Under the pieces are notes generated by a model, which saw only the letters and a program-made list of their open reading frames with translations, was not told the DNA's origin and searched no databases. The position numbers and the translations under genes were made by a program. A stretch of DNA of 5,531 bases from the NCBI GenBank assembly GCA_964473045.1, contig CAYYMX010000086.1, positions 1-5,531 of the forward strand. The letters are read 5' to 3'. This document shows positions 1 to 5,531 of the stretch, piece after piece (within the stretch, counting starts at the first letter, position 1; each line of letters starts with the position of its first letter). The stretch is from CAYYMX01 sp964473045. GTDB taxonomy: Bacteria; Pseudomonadota; Alphaproteobacteria; Methylaequorales; Methylaequoraceae.

Positions 1-290
1 ATGAACTTCCGTATGTTTTTAATTTTACCGAAAATGTAAGTGATTACCTGAGTAAGAGTTTTAGATCTGATGTGATGTCAAGTATGAGATATACAAAGGC
101 AGTAGGGGGGAACGGTACCGAACAATTTTTTGTTGTTGGAGATGGAACAAATACTGCCATTTGGATGTGGGATGATCTATCACAAGGGTATGGTGTAAGT
201 ACGAATGAATTAACTTATATTACCAAACAACAGAAATTTAAAAAAGATACATTGACTGGTTCAGAAATTGTTTTTGGTTCACTTAGTTAG
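1..290 (+). CDS. C-terminal end of a probable type I-secreted (RTX-like) protein, 5' partial
   Basis: The frame beginning at base 3 is open to the left edge, so this is the last ~95 codons of a longer gene. GTG at 72 and ATG at 75 are internal codons, not starts. No membrane segment or cysteine is visible. The tail resembles the C-terminal secretion signals of RTX-like and bluetail-type exported proteins: a VVGDGTNTAIWMWDD stretch, then a loop ending in NEL, then ~25 residues closing on the hydrophobic EIVFGSLS. In many relatives the loop after WDD is an EF-hand-like D.NGDG.V..EL. Here, at 174-209, it reads DLSQGYGVSTNE and keeps only some calcium-ligand positions. An ABC exporter and membrane fusion protein follow on the same strand, so this is probably their substrate. 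Its overall function cannot be told because the main body lies outside the window. The secretion-signal call rests on family resemblance and context. Confidence 0.7.
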   Translation, partial: ELPYVFNFTENVSDYLSKSFRSDVMSSMRYTKAVGGNGTEQFFVVGDGTNTAIWMWDDLSQGYGVSTNELTYITKQQKFKKDTLTGSEIVFGSLS

Positions 291-344
291 GGTTTTTTAT
301 TTTTTAAGTTTAATGGTTTATAGTTAGTTAATATTTAAAGAAAA

Positions 345-1943
345 ATGAAATACTGGTTTTATATACTTAGGAATAGTAATACGTTTGGTTTTTTAATTGT
401 TCTTACATTACTAATAACTTTAATGGGCTTGTTAAGTCCAATTTTCATTATACATATTTTTAATCGTTATATTGCTTTTGGTTTGCAAGGAACGCTTGTT
501 TTTTTGCTAGTTGGGGCATTGAGTGTAGCTATATTTGAATTCATTTTTAGAAATTTAAGAAATAATATTTTTAATAAAATATTGATGAATCCAACAAAAA
601 TAACAAAACTTGATCTTATGAAAAAGTTTTTAGATTTTGAATTAAAGAATAATGTTAAAAAAAACTTTATAGAAATTATTGATTTTAATAACAACTTTTT
701 TAAATTTTTGTCACCAAGAAATCAATCTAATCTTTTTGATTCTTTATTTGTTTTTCTAATTATTGTTGTGCTTTTCTTTTTGAACTTTATTTTAGCGAGT
801 CTATTTATAATCATTGTTTCCCTATACATACTTCTGCAAAATAGAATAATTCTGAATAAAAATAATTTTTTACAAAACTCAACTATTTTGCCTAAAGATA
901 GATTGATAATTAAAGAGATTGGTTCAAATCAAGAATTACTTAAATCTTCTTTGGCTTATAGTTATGCAGGCTTTTACGTGGACAACTATTTTGCAAAAAA
1001 ACTATTTGTTGATTCAATGTTATCTTCATTCGAAACTCATCAGCACTCCATTAGTAATTTTTTTGTGCTTCTTTCATCAATTATTCTTATTGGTACTGGT
1101 AGTATTTTTGTGGTTATGGGTGAATTAACAATTGGTAGCCTAATAGGTTTTAATATTTTTTCATCAAGGGCTATAGGAATAATTACTTCTGCTCACAATT
1201 CATATTTTAGTTTAAAAAAAATTGATGAATATTTTGAAGATTGCAAAAAATATTTTGATGGTTCAAAAAATCGTAGTGTTGGAATGCAATTAAGTAAGAT
1301 TGAAGGTTATATTGAATTGAAGAATATTGATTTTTCTTATGATGAAAAGAGAAATTTTCTACTAAGAAATTTTTCAGTAGTCTTTCGTAAGTCAAAAATC
1401 AATCTTGTTTATGGATCTAATGGATCCGGTAAAACTACTTTGGCAAAATTATTGTTGGGACTTTTATACCCAAGTTCTGGTGAGATTTTAATAGATAAAA
1501 CTAATCTGGAAAAACTTTCACTGCAATGGTATAGAAAGAATATTGCTTATATCCCACAAAATCCAGAGATAATAAGTTCTTCAATAATGGATAACATTTT
1601 AATTTCAAATCCAAAATTAAATGAGCAAGAAGTAAGCAGGCTTCTTCAAAACGTTGGTTTAGATAAAGAATTGAAAAACTCTAATTTAACTATTACTGAC
1701 CCAGTGGAGAACAAAATTTCTCAGGGAGTTCTTAAAAGAATTCATATTGCACGAGCATTGGCGCAAAATCCTCAAATTTTTCTTTTTGATGACCCTTTTC
1801 TCAATCTAGATAGAGAAGGAAAAGAAATTGTTTTAAAATTATTATCTTCTTTAAGAAGAGCAAATAAAACGATTATTTGTTTTTCTGAGGATAAAGAGCT
1901 CTTTGATATATCAGATGAGAAAGTTGAAATAGGTAGTTGGTAA
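345..1943 (+). CDS. Type I secretion ABC exporter (PrtD/HlyB-like permease-ATPase) with degenerate ATPase motifs
   Basis: Inner-membrane ABC exporter that would drive secretion of an unfolded protein through a fusion protein and a TolC-type channel. Residues 1-290 form the membrane domain, with hydrophobic segments near 12-38, 45-68, 131-165 (a pair) and 238-280. There is no N-terminal C39 peptidase-like domain, so the layout is PrtD-like rather than HlyB-like. The length, 532 aa, is slightly below the usual ~570 for PrtD relatives. The ATPase domain (~320-532) has an A-loop Tyr332, Walker A GSNGSGKTT (357-365) and Q-loop Gln405. The rest is eroded: the signature is ISQGV (458-462) instead of LSGGQ, Walker B is IFLFDD with Asp483 at the catalytic-glutamate position, and the H-loop reads FSED with Glu515 where histidine is expected. 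The start at 345 follows a weak AAAG purine stretch. The next gene starts one base after the stop. The fold is certain; whether it acts as a homodimer is open. Confidence 0.9.
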   Translation: MKYWFYILRNSNTFGFLIVLTLLITLMGLLSPIFIIHIFNRYIAFGLQGTLVFLLVGALSVAIFEFIFRNLRNNIFNKILMNPTKITKLDLMKKFLDFELKNNVKKNFIEIIDFNNNFFKFLSPRNQSNLFDSLFVFLIIVVLFFLNFILASLFIIIVSLYILLQNRIILNKNNFLQNSTILPKDRLIIKEIGSNQELLKSSLAYSYAGFYVDNYFAKKLFVDSMLSSFETHQHSISNFFVLLSSIILIGTGSIFVVMGELTIGSLIGFNIFSSRAIGIITSAHNSYFSLKKIDEYFEDCKKYFDGSKNRSVGMQLSKIEGYIELKNIDFSYDEKRNFLLRNFSVVFRKSKINLVYGSNGSGKTTLAKLLLGLLYPSSGEILIDKTNLEKLSLQWYRKNIAYIPQNPEIISSSIMDNILISNPKLNEQEVSRLLQNVGLDKELKNSNLTITDPVENKISQGVLKRIHIARALAQNPQIFLFDDPFLNLDREGKEIVLKLLSSLRRANKTIICFSEDKELFDISDEKVEIGSW

Positions 1944-1944
1944 T

Positions 1945-3222
1945 ATGAATAAAGATTGGATAAATTGGGAATTTAAAATTGATGATATTCGAAAGCAAGA
2001 GTCTTTTGTTAATAAAAAGTTTAAGTTATTAATATTTCTTTTCATTTTAGTTTTTTTTGTCCTAGTAAATTTAAATATAATAGAAGTTTTAAGTTTAGCT
2101 GATGGTAAAATAATTCCTCAGGGTAGAATAAAATATGTGCAACATTTAGAGGGAGGGATTGTAGAAGAAATTTTAATAAAAGAAGGTGAGAAGGTTGAAA
2201 TTAATCAGCCCTTAGTTATTTTATCTAAAAAAAAGGCTTCTTCTGAATTTGAGGAAATTAATACTAGATTAAAATCAATCGAACTTTCAATTTTACGAGT
2301 TAATTCTGAAAAAAAATCTCTTAATAAAATAGAAATACCTAAAGATAAAAGAAAACTTTTTGAAAAAGAAGCCATTAATTTTGAGAATGAATTATTAAAA
2401 AGTAGAAAAAATAGTATCAATTCTGAGAGAAAGTCAAAGCAATCAAGTATTGATCAAGCCACCAAAAATTTAAAAAATTTAAAAAAAAGATTAAAGATTG
2501 TTAAAGAGCAGGAGTCAATTAGTCAAAAGTTGTTGGAGGCGGAAGCAACTAATAGGTTAAGACATCTAGAACTTTTAAGGGAACTATCTAACGTTGAAGC
2601 TAAGATTGATGAACAAGAATCCATTATAGCATTAAGCAAAAATGATTTAGAGAAAGTTAATTTTAACTATAATGAGCAATTAAACAAAGAATTATTTGAT
2701 TTAAAAAAAGAAAAAGCTGAATTAAACAAAAGAATTCAAAAATATTCTGATAGTCTGAATAGAACCATTTTAAAAAGTCCTGTTTCTGGGATAGTAAAGT
2801 TAATTTCAGTTAATTCAAAAGGTGCAATTGTTGCTCCAGGAGTTACTGTAGTCGAAATCGTACCTGAGGATGAAAAATTAATAGTTGAGGCAAAACTTCC
2901 ATTGTCTGAAATTGGTTATGTTTCGCCTGGGCTTGACGCAAAGATTAGATTAAACACACAAGAAGGTTCAAGATATAGACCATTAAAAGGTAAAGTTATA
3001 TTTGTTGGAGCTGATAGAATCTCAAGCAATTCAGTTGAAGAAAGTTATTATTTGGTTAAAGTTGCAACGATAGAGACTTCTTTTTCAAAAAAAAATGAAA
3101 ATTTTAGACTTTATTCCGGAGTTCCTGTTTCTGTTGGGATAGTTATTGGAAAAAGAAGCTTTATTGACTATTTTTTAACACCATTTAAGTCAAATATTTT
3201 ATTTGCTCTTTCTGAAAGATAA
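1945..3222 (+). CDS. HlyD/PrtE-family periplasmic membrane fusion protein of type I secretion
   Basis: Adaptor that bridges the inner-membrane ABC exporter and the outer-membrane channel across the periplasm. It has a short cytoplasmic N-terminus (1-26), one membrane anchor (~27-48), and the first lipoyl half (~52-93) with the family-typical HLEGGIVEEILIKEGE (67-82). A long charged coiled-coil hairpin spans ~95-270, with its turn near residues 195-215 (RLRHLELLREL), where family members contact TolC. The second lipoyl half (~272-308) includes LKSPVSGIVK, and a beta-barrel domain runs ~309-400. The C-terminal tail matches the usual end of PrtE-like proteins. The 425 aa length is normal for the family. 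The ATG lies one base after the exporter stop, with only a weak AGG upstream, so translation is probably coupled to the exporter. The gene is extremely A-rich, with A8 runs at 2227 and 2481 and A9 at 3087. No TolC gene follows. Confidence 0.95.
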   Translation: MNKDWINWEFKIDDIRKQESFVNKKFKLLIFLFILVFFVLVNLNIIEVLSLADGKIIPQGRIKYVQHLEGGIVEEILIKEGEKVEINQPLVILSKKKASSEFEEINTRLKSIELSILRVNSEKKSLNKIEIPKDKRKLFEKEAINFENELLKSRKNSINSERKSKQSSIDQATKNLKNLKKRLKIVKEQESISQKLLEAEATNRLRHLELLRELSNVEAKIDEQESIIALSKNDLEKVNFNYNEQLNKELFDLKKEKAELNKRIQKYSDSLNRTILKSPVSGIVKLISVNSKGAIVAPGVTVVEIVPEDEKLIVEAKLPLSEIGYVSPGLDAKIRLNTQEGSRYRPLKGKVIFVGADRISSNSVEESYYLVKVATIETSFSKKNENFRLYSGVPVSVGIVIGKRSFIDYFLTPFKSNILFALSER

Positions 3223-3225
3223 TTA
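3220..3225. other. Abutting convergent stop codons (TAA|TTA) of two operons
   Basis: The + strand stop of the membrane fusion protein (3220-3222) directly touches the - strand stop of the short PII-like gene (3223-3225), making the palindrome TAATTA. There is no intergenic DNA. No GC-rich hairpin with a T-run was found on either strand within about 60 bases. The only inverted repeat nearby is an all-AT-flanked 6-bp stem at 3191-3205 inside the fusion protein gene. Transcripts from both sides should therefore overlap as antisense unless they end inside coding sequence. Confidence 0.85.
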
Positions 3226-3519
3226 AATACTGGCTTTCATAATCGTGTCGTATTTGTAAATGACAGCTTGATTGTTTGATGATAATTTTAAAAAACTATG
3301 TAACTCATCAAATACGTAATTACCTTTATTTTCTTTTACTATCATTGTTAGTACTTCAGCTTCACTTGCATCTCCAAATTGCTGAATATCAAAAATATCT
3401 GTTGCTCTTCCATTTGCTACAACTACAGAAAAAACATTTTTGTCCTGCGAGAATTTTTTCATTATCTGCTGCCCCAGACCTTTTTTTATAATTCCACCAA
3501 TTTCAACAAATTTAGACAT
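3223..3519 (-). CDS. Short divergent PII-like protein (98 aa), second regulator of the DUF1538 operon
   Basis: Small cytoplasmic protein with the beta-alpha-beta-beta-alpha-beta pattern of the PII superfamily. The first strand and helix cover residues 3-25 (EIGGIIKKGLGQQIMKKF). A strand SVVVANG (31-37) leads into a reduced T-loop-like segment (38-54). The next strand is EVLTMIVKEN (55-64), followed by a helix (66-79) and a last strand AVIYKYD (85-91). It is shorter than a classical PII (~112 aa). There is no Tyr51 uridylylation site and no recognisable B-loop glycine/lysine signature, so nucleotide binding is doubtful. Its start overlaps the stop of the longer PII-like gene by one base (TAATG), which indicates translational coupling and near-equal production. 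It may form mixed trimers with that protein or bind the DUF1538 transporter directly; both are inference. The family call is by secondary-structure pattern and context, so it is weaker than for its neighbour. Confidence 0.75.
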   Translation of the reverse strand: MSKFVEIGGIIKKGLGQQIMKKFSQDKNVFSVVVANGRATDIFDIQQFGDASEAEVLTMIVKENKGNYVFDELHSFLKLSSNNQAVIYKYDTIMKASI

Positions 3520-3881
3520 TATTTATCACTACTTGCACGTTTAAGCACATCCTTTGGGATATGTGTGGCTACTCTGTCTAATTTAACCATCCACATGATT
3601 CCTTTTCCAGGAGTGTCTAGATCACCAGCTAAATACATTGATTCAAAAATTCTATTAGACTGTTCTTTTGACACTATTATTCTAATAACTTCTTTTTGTT
3701 CATCAATTGTTACACCGATAAGTCCCATTCTGTCTCTAACACCAGTTCCTCTGGCGTAGTTGATTGTAGCACCTTGAGCCCCAACGGTTGTTGCTGCTTT
3801 AACAATTTTATCTGCAATGCCATTTTGAACGACGCATGTTATTAAATAAACATCAGTTAAATAAGTAATTTCTCTAGCCAT
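3519..3881 (-). CDS. PII-family signalling protein (120 aa) linked to a DUF1538 transporter
   Basis: Soluble trimeric regulator of the PII superfamily, here probably sensing a nucleotide and controlling the adjacent transporter. Residues 10-42 match the first strand and helix followed by GAQGATINYARG, the PII motif that leads into the T-loop (GlnB has GITGMTVTEVKG). The T-loop region (~43-62, RGTGVRDRMGLIGVTIDEQ) is shorter than in GlnB/GlnK and has no tyrosine, so there is no uridylylation site. Strand EVIRIIVS (64-71), a helix (72-84), then DTPGKGIMWMVKL (89-101) replaces the B-loop TGKIGDGKIFV of classical PII, keeping Gly and Lys in altered order. It carries a good Shine-Dalgarno and starts 12 bases after the transporter stop. 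The gene order mirrors amtB-glnK and sbtA-sbtB pairs. It is PII-like rather than a true GlnB/GlnK, and its ligand is unknown. Confidence 0.88.
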   Translation of the reverse strand: MAREITYLTDVYLITCVVQNGIADKIVKAATTVGAQGATINYARGTGVRDRMGLIGVTIDEQKEVIRIIVSKEQSNRIFESMYLAGDLDTPGKGIMWMVKLDRVATHIPKDVLKRASSDK

Positions 3882-3887
3882 AATAAT

Positions 3888-3894
3888 CTTCCTT
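3888..3894 (-). promoter_or_regulatory. Ribosome binding site of the 120-aa PII-like gene, overlapping the transporter stop
   Basis: Read on the - strand this is AAGGAAG, six bases before the ATG at 3881-3879. Its first A is the last base of the DUF1538 gene's TAA stop (3896-3894). It is the clearest Shine-Dalgarno in the window and fixes the PII-like start. The other starts (345, 1945, 3519) have weak or no such site, so the 120-aa protein may be made at a higher rate than the transporter upstream. Confidence 0.75.
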
Positions 3895-5531
3895 TATTTT
3901 GTTTTTTGTTTAATTTGAATATATAGTCCCATAAGTAAGACTGCCATGATTGGGCAGATACTTGCCATTGACAAGATACCAAAACCTTCTGTAGCATTCA
4001 CCGCATTTCCAAGACCTAAGCCCATAGCAAGAACTAATGGAACAGTAACAGGTCCGGTTGTTACGCCAGCACTATCCCAGGCTACATTTACGAATTCTTC
4101 TGTAGAAAAGTATGTCAAGACTACTGCTAGGAGGTAAAGTGGTATTAAGACAGTAGCAAGATCAAATCCAAAAACTATTTTTCCTACTCCAAGAGCAATA
4201 CCAAATGCAACTCCTCCAGCAACACTATACATTAGCATTGATTTCTTAAACGCACCGTTTGTTAAGTCTTGGACAGTTAGACCTAGTGCGTTTAGTGCTG
4301 GCTCTGCTAGAGTCGCACCAAAGCCTAATAACCACGCAAATAAAATAACTATGCTTAAACCTAACATTTCACTATAAATTGGCGATACTTCACTAATAGG
4401 AACTTCCATAAATGCAGCAGGAAGATTTGTGCCTGCCTGACCACCGATTGCTCCTAAGCCATATGTTAGGCCAATATTAAATACACACATACCTATAATT
4501 GATAAAGATAGTCCATAAGTTGTCACTAAATTGTTCGGAAGTCTTGATTTTAAAATTACAAAAAGTACTACCATTAGAAAGATTACTAAAGGCAAGATAG
4601 CTCTGACTCCTCCTATAATTTCAACAAAAGGTGTTTGGCTCCATCTAGAAACCTCTGCACTTGAAATGTTTTCTGATGATATTGAAGCTAAGGCGATAAT
4701 TTCATCAGCCGAGATAACTTGGGAGACATAAATAGCTAGGGATAAAACTGCAATAATCGGGAATAATGAAGCCATGGTTACAACACCAAAACCTGACAAT
4801 GATGAATCACCTTTACCAGCTGAAGCTGCTATACCGATTCCTAATGATAAAACTAATGGAACAGTAACAGGTCCGGTTGTGACTGCACCACAATCCCAAG
4901 CAAGTCCAAGAATTGTTCTTAGATCTGGGTTGCTCCATACATACATCGTTAAAAGTATGGTTGGTGTAAGTGCGAGATAAATTAAAGGTTTCAAAGACCA
5001 TCCTTTAACAAACCTTATTGTTCCTATAATAGCGGCTAATCCAACTCCAGCACCTACCATTACAACCAATGTCTCACTTCTATTGTTTAAAATTTCATAT
5101 AAATACGGTGCGTCTTGGGGATTAATTGAGGCACCAAAAGCTTTTAAAGCGCCTATAGCTGGCTCAGCGTAAGTTACACCAACTCCCAATATACCAATGA
5201 TTGTTAGCACTACTGGCATAGAGGCTTTTTTTGGAAGAGTATCTCCAATTATGTTTCCAAACGGCATTAAACCAACTTTTAGACCTTCCATAAAAATTGC
5301 TAAACCAATAATTACCGCAACTAATCCCATAGAAATTATTGTTGCTGAAGCAATAGGTTGTCTTAATATTAGCAATTGAAAAAGGAATAAATATGCGGCT
5401 AGGGGAACCACAGCTTTTATCTGATCCATAATTCTTACATATGTATATGGAGCAAGAAGAGATAATGCTTTAAGAGGGCTAACCTTAATCTTTTCAGGAG
5501 CAAGCGAATCAGGATTCCCCTTTATTGGTTT
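3894..5531 (-). CDS. DUF1538-family membrane transporter with two DUF1538 repeats (UmpAB-like), N-terminus beyond window
   Basis: Polytopic inner-membrane protein of roughly a dozen or more helices. DUF1538 proteins UmpA and UmpB of Halomonas were reported as a two-component Na+(Li+,K+)/H+ antiporter, so monovalent cation/proton exchange is the best available guess. Two homologous halves are fused here. Counting from the Met at 5429, half 1 has YAEPAIGALKAFG (87-99), AWDCGAVTTGPVTVPLVL (177-194) and GFGVVTMASLFPI (213-225). Half 2 has LAEPALNALG (374-383), AWDSAGVTTGPVTVPLVL (450-467) and GFGILSMASICPI (482-494). The frame continues without a stop through 34 more codons to the right edge (…APYTYVRI before Met), and the ATG at 5429 has no convincing Shine-Dalgarno, so that Met is internal and the gene is 5' partial. 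Two PII-like genes follow in the same operon, suggesting post-translational control of transport. The family is secure; the transported ion is not. Confidence 0.9.
   Translation of the reverse strand, partial: KPIKGNPDSLAPEKIKVSPLKALSLLAPYTYVRIMDQIKAVVPLAAYLFLFQLLILRQPIASATIISMGLVAVIIGLAIFMEGLKVGLMPFGNIIGDTLPKKASMPVVLTIIGILGVGVTYAEPAIGALKAFGASINPQDAPYLYEILNNRSETLVVMVGAGVGLAAIIGTIRFVKGWSLKPLIYLALTPTILLTMYVWSNPDLRTILGLAWDCGAVTTGPVTVPLVLSLGIGIAASAGKGDSSLSGFGVVTMASLFPIIAVLSLAIYVSQVISADEIIALASISSENISSAEVSRWSQTPFVEIIGGVRAILPLVIFLMVVLFVILKSRLPNNLVTTYGLSLSIIGMCVFNIGLTYGLGAIGGQAGTNLPAAFMEVPISEVSPIYSEMLGLSIVILFAWLLGFGATLAEPALNALGLTVQDLTNGAFKKSMLMYSVAGGVAFGIALGVGKIVFGFDLATVLIPLYLLAVVLTYFSTEEFVNVAWDSAGVTTGPVTVPLVLAMGLGLGNAVNATEGFGILSMASICPIMAVLLMGLYIQIKQKTK
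4032..4061. repeat. 30-bp perfect direct repeat, copy 1 (second DUF1538 half)
   Basis: These 30 bases are identical to 4851-4880. On the - strand they are ten whole codons for TTGPVTVPLV, the conserved core motif of DUF1538, in the C-terminal half of the protein. Identity ends on both sides: 4031 is g against a at 4850, and 4062 is t against g at 4881. Flanking residues differ (SAGV before, LAMGLG after). Confidence 0.9.
4851..4880. repeat. 30-bp perfect direct repeat, copy 2 (first DUF1538 half)
   Basis: Second copy of the 30-base repeat, 819 bases from the first, coding for the same ten residues TTGPVTVPLV in the N-terminal half. All ten codons match although nearly every one has four or more synonyms, while neighbouring conserved codons have diverged. 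It reflects the internal duplication of the gene, not a mobile element. Confidence 0.9.

Noticed and set aside
291..344. Terminator or promoter between the secreted protein and the exporter (T-rich run at 293-305, TATAGT at 319-324).
   Set aside because: No stem precedes the T-run, and the -10-like hexamer lacks a credible -35. In DNA this AT-rich such matches are expected by chance.
467..1395. Open frames on the - strand (467-694, 1207-1395) and on the + strand (919-1128) within the exporter gene.
   Set aside because: They are by-products of low-complexity AT-rich coding sequence. The exporter frame is continuous and has clear domains.
2227..3095. A8 and A9 runs (2227-2234, 2481-2488, 3087-3095, also 657-664 in the exporter) as programmed slippage sites.
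   Set aside because: They encode Lys/Asn stretches in intact frames, as expected at this base composition. No alternative frame beyond them gives a plausible product.
3191..3205. Inverted repeat CAAATA-TTT-TATTTG as a terminator for one of the convergent operons.
   Set aside because: The stem is six pairs, four of the six or more being A-T, with no T-run after it on either strand, and it lies inside the fusion protein coding sequence.
3379..3759. 126-codon open frame on the + strand.
   Set aside because: It lies entirely antisense to the two PII-like genes, and its translation has no family-like pattern. It is a shadow frame.
4531..5379. Several 60-68-codon + strand open frames opposite the DUF1538 gene, and a 62-codon - strand frame at 4813-5001.
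   Set aside because: All overlap the well-supported DUF1538 gene in other frames and have no ribosome binding site or recognisable domains.
1..5531. CRISPR arrays, tRNA or rRNA genes, insertion sequences, attachment sites.
   Set aside because: No spaced short repeats, cloverleaf-like segments, transposase frames or terminal inverted repeats were seen, and coding sequence fills nearly the whole window.

Overview
The window is AT-rich, strongly so on the left: 60-base blocks counted by eye give 17% G+C at 601-660 and 22% at 2281-2340, against 50% at 4021-4080. Genes are packed tightly, with gaps of 54, 1, 0, -1 and 12 bases. The content is a type I secretion system with no signal peptidase-dependent parts, plus a DUF1538 membrane transporter with PII-like proteins. 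Together this suggests a Gram-negative bacterium with a compact low-GC genome, and a marine proteobacterium is a reasonable guess. I cannot name the taxon from sequence alone. No rRNA, tRNA, CRISPR or insertion sequence is visible.

Left half, + strand (1-3222). The window opens inside the last ~95 codons of a large protein whose tail looks like the C-terminal secretion signal of a type I (RTX-like) exported protein. After a short T-rich gap come an ABC exporter (532 aa, membrane domain fused to ATPase, no N-terminal peptidase domain) and, one base later, an HlyD/PrtE-type membrane fusion protein (425 aa). These look like a substrate followed by its exporter. The outer-membrane TolC-type channel is not in the window. 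The ABC ATPase is oddly degenerate: its Walker A and Q-loop are good, but the signature, catalytic glutamate and H-loop histidine are all altered.

Right half, - strand (3223-5531). A gene for a double-DUF1538 membrane protein runs in from beyond the right edge. It is followed by two different small PII-like proteins in the same direction, 12 bases and then a 1-base TAATG overlap apart. DUF1538 proteins (UmpAB of Halomonas) have been reported as Na+(Li+,K+)/H+ antiporters. The two PII-like proteins are therefore best read as candidate cytoplasmic regulators of this transporter, as GlnK is for AmtB or SbtB for SbtA. This is inference from gene order.

The two operons are convergent and their stop codons touch (TAA|TTA at 3220-3225) with no intergenic base and no convincing terminator. 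Each transcript probably runs antisense into the other operon. The most novel material is the transporter plus two unequal PII-like proteins, followed by the degenerate exporter ATPase.
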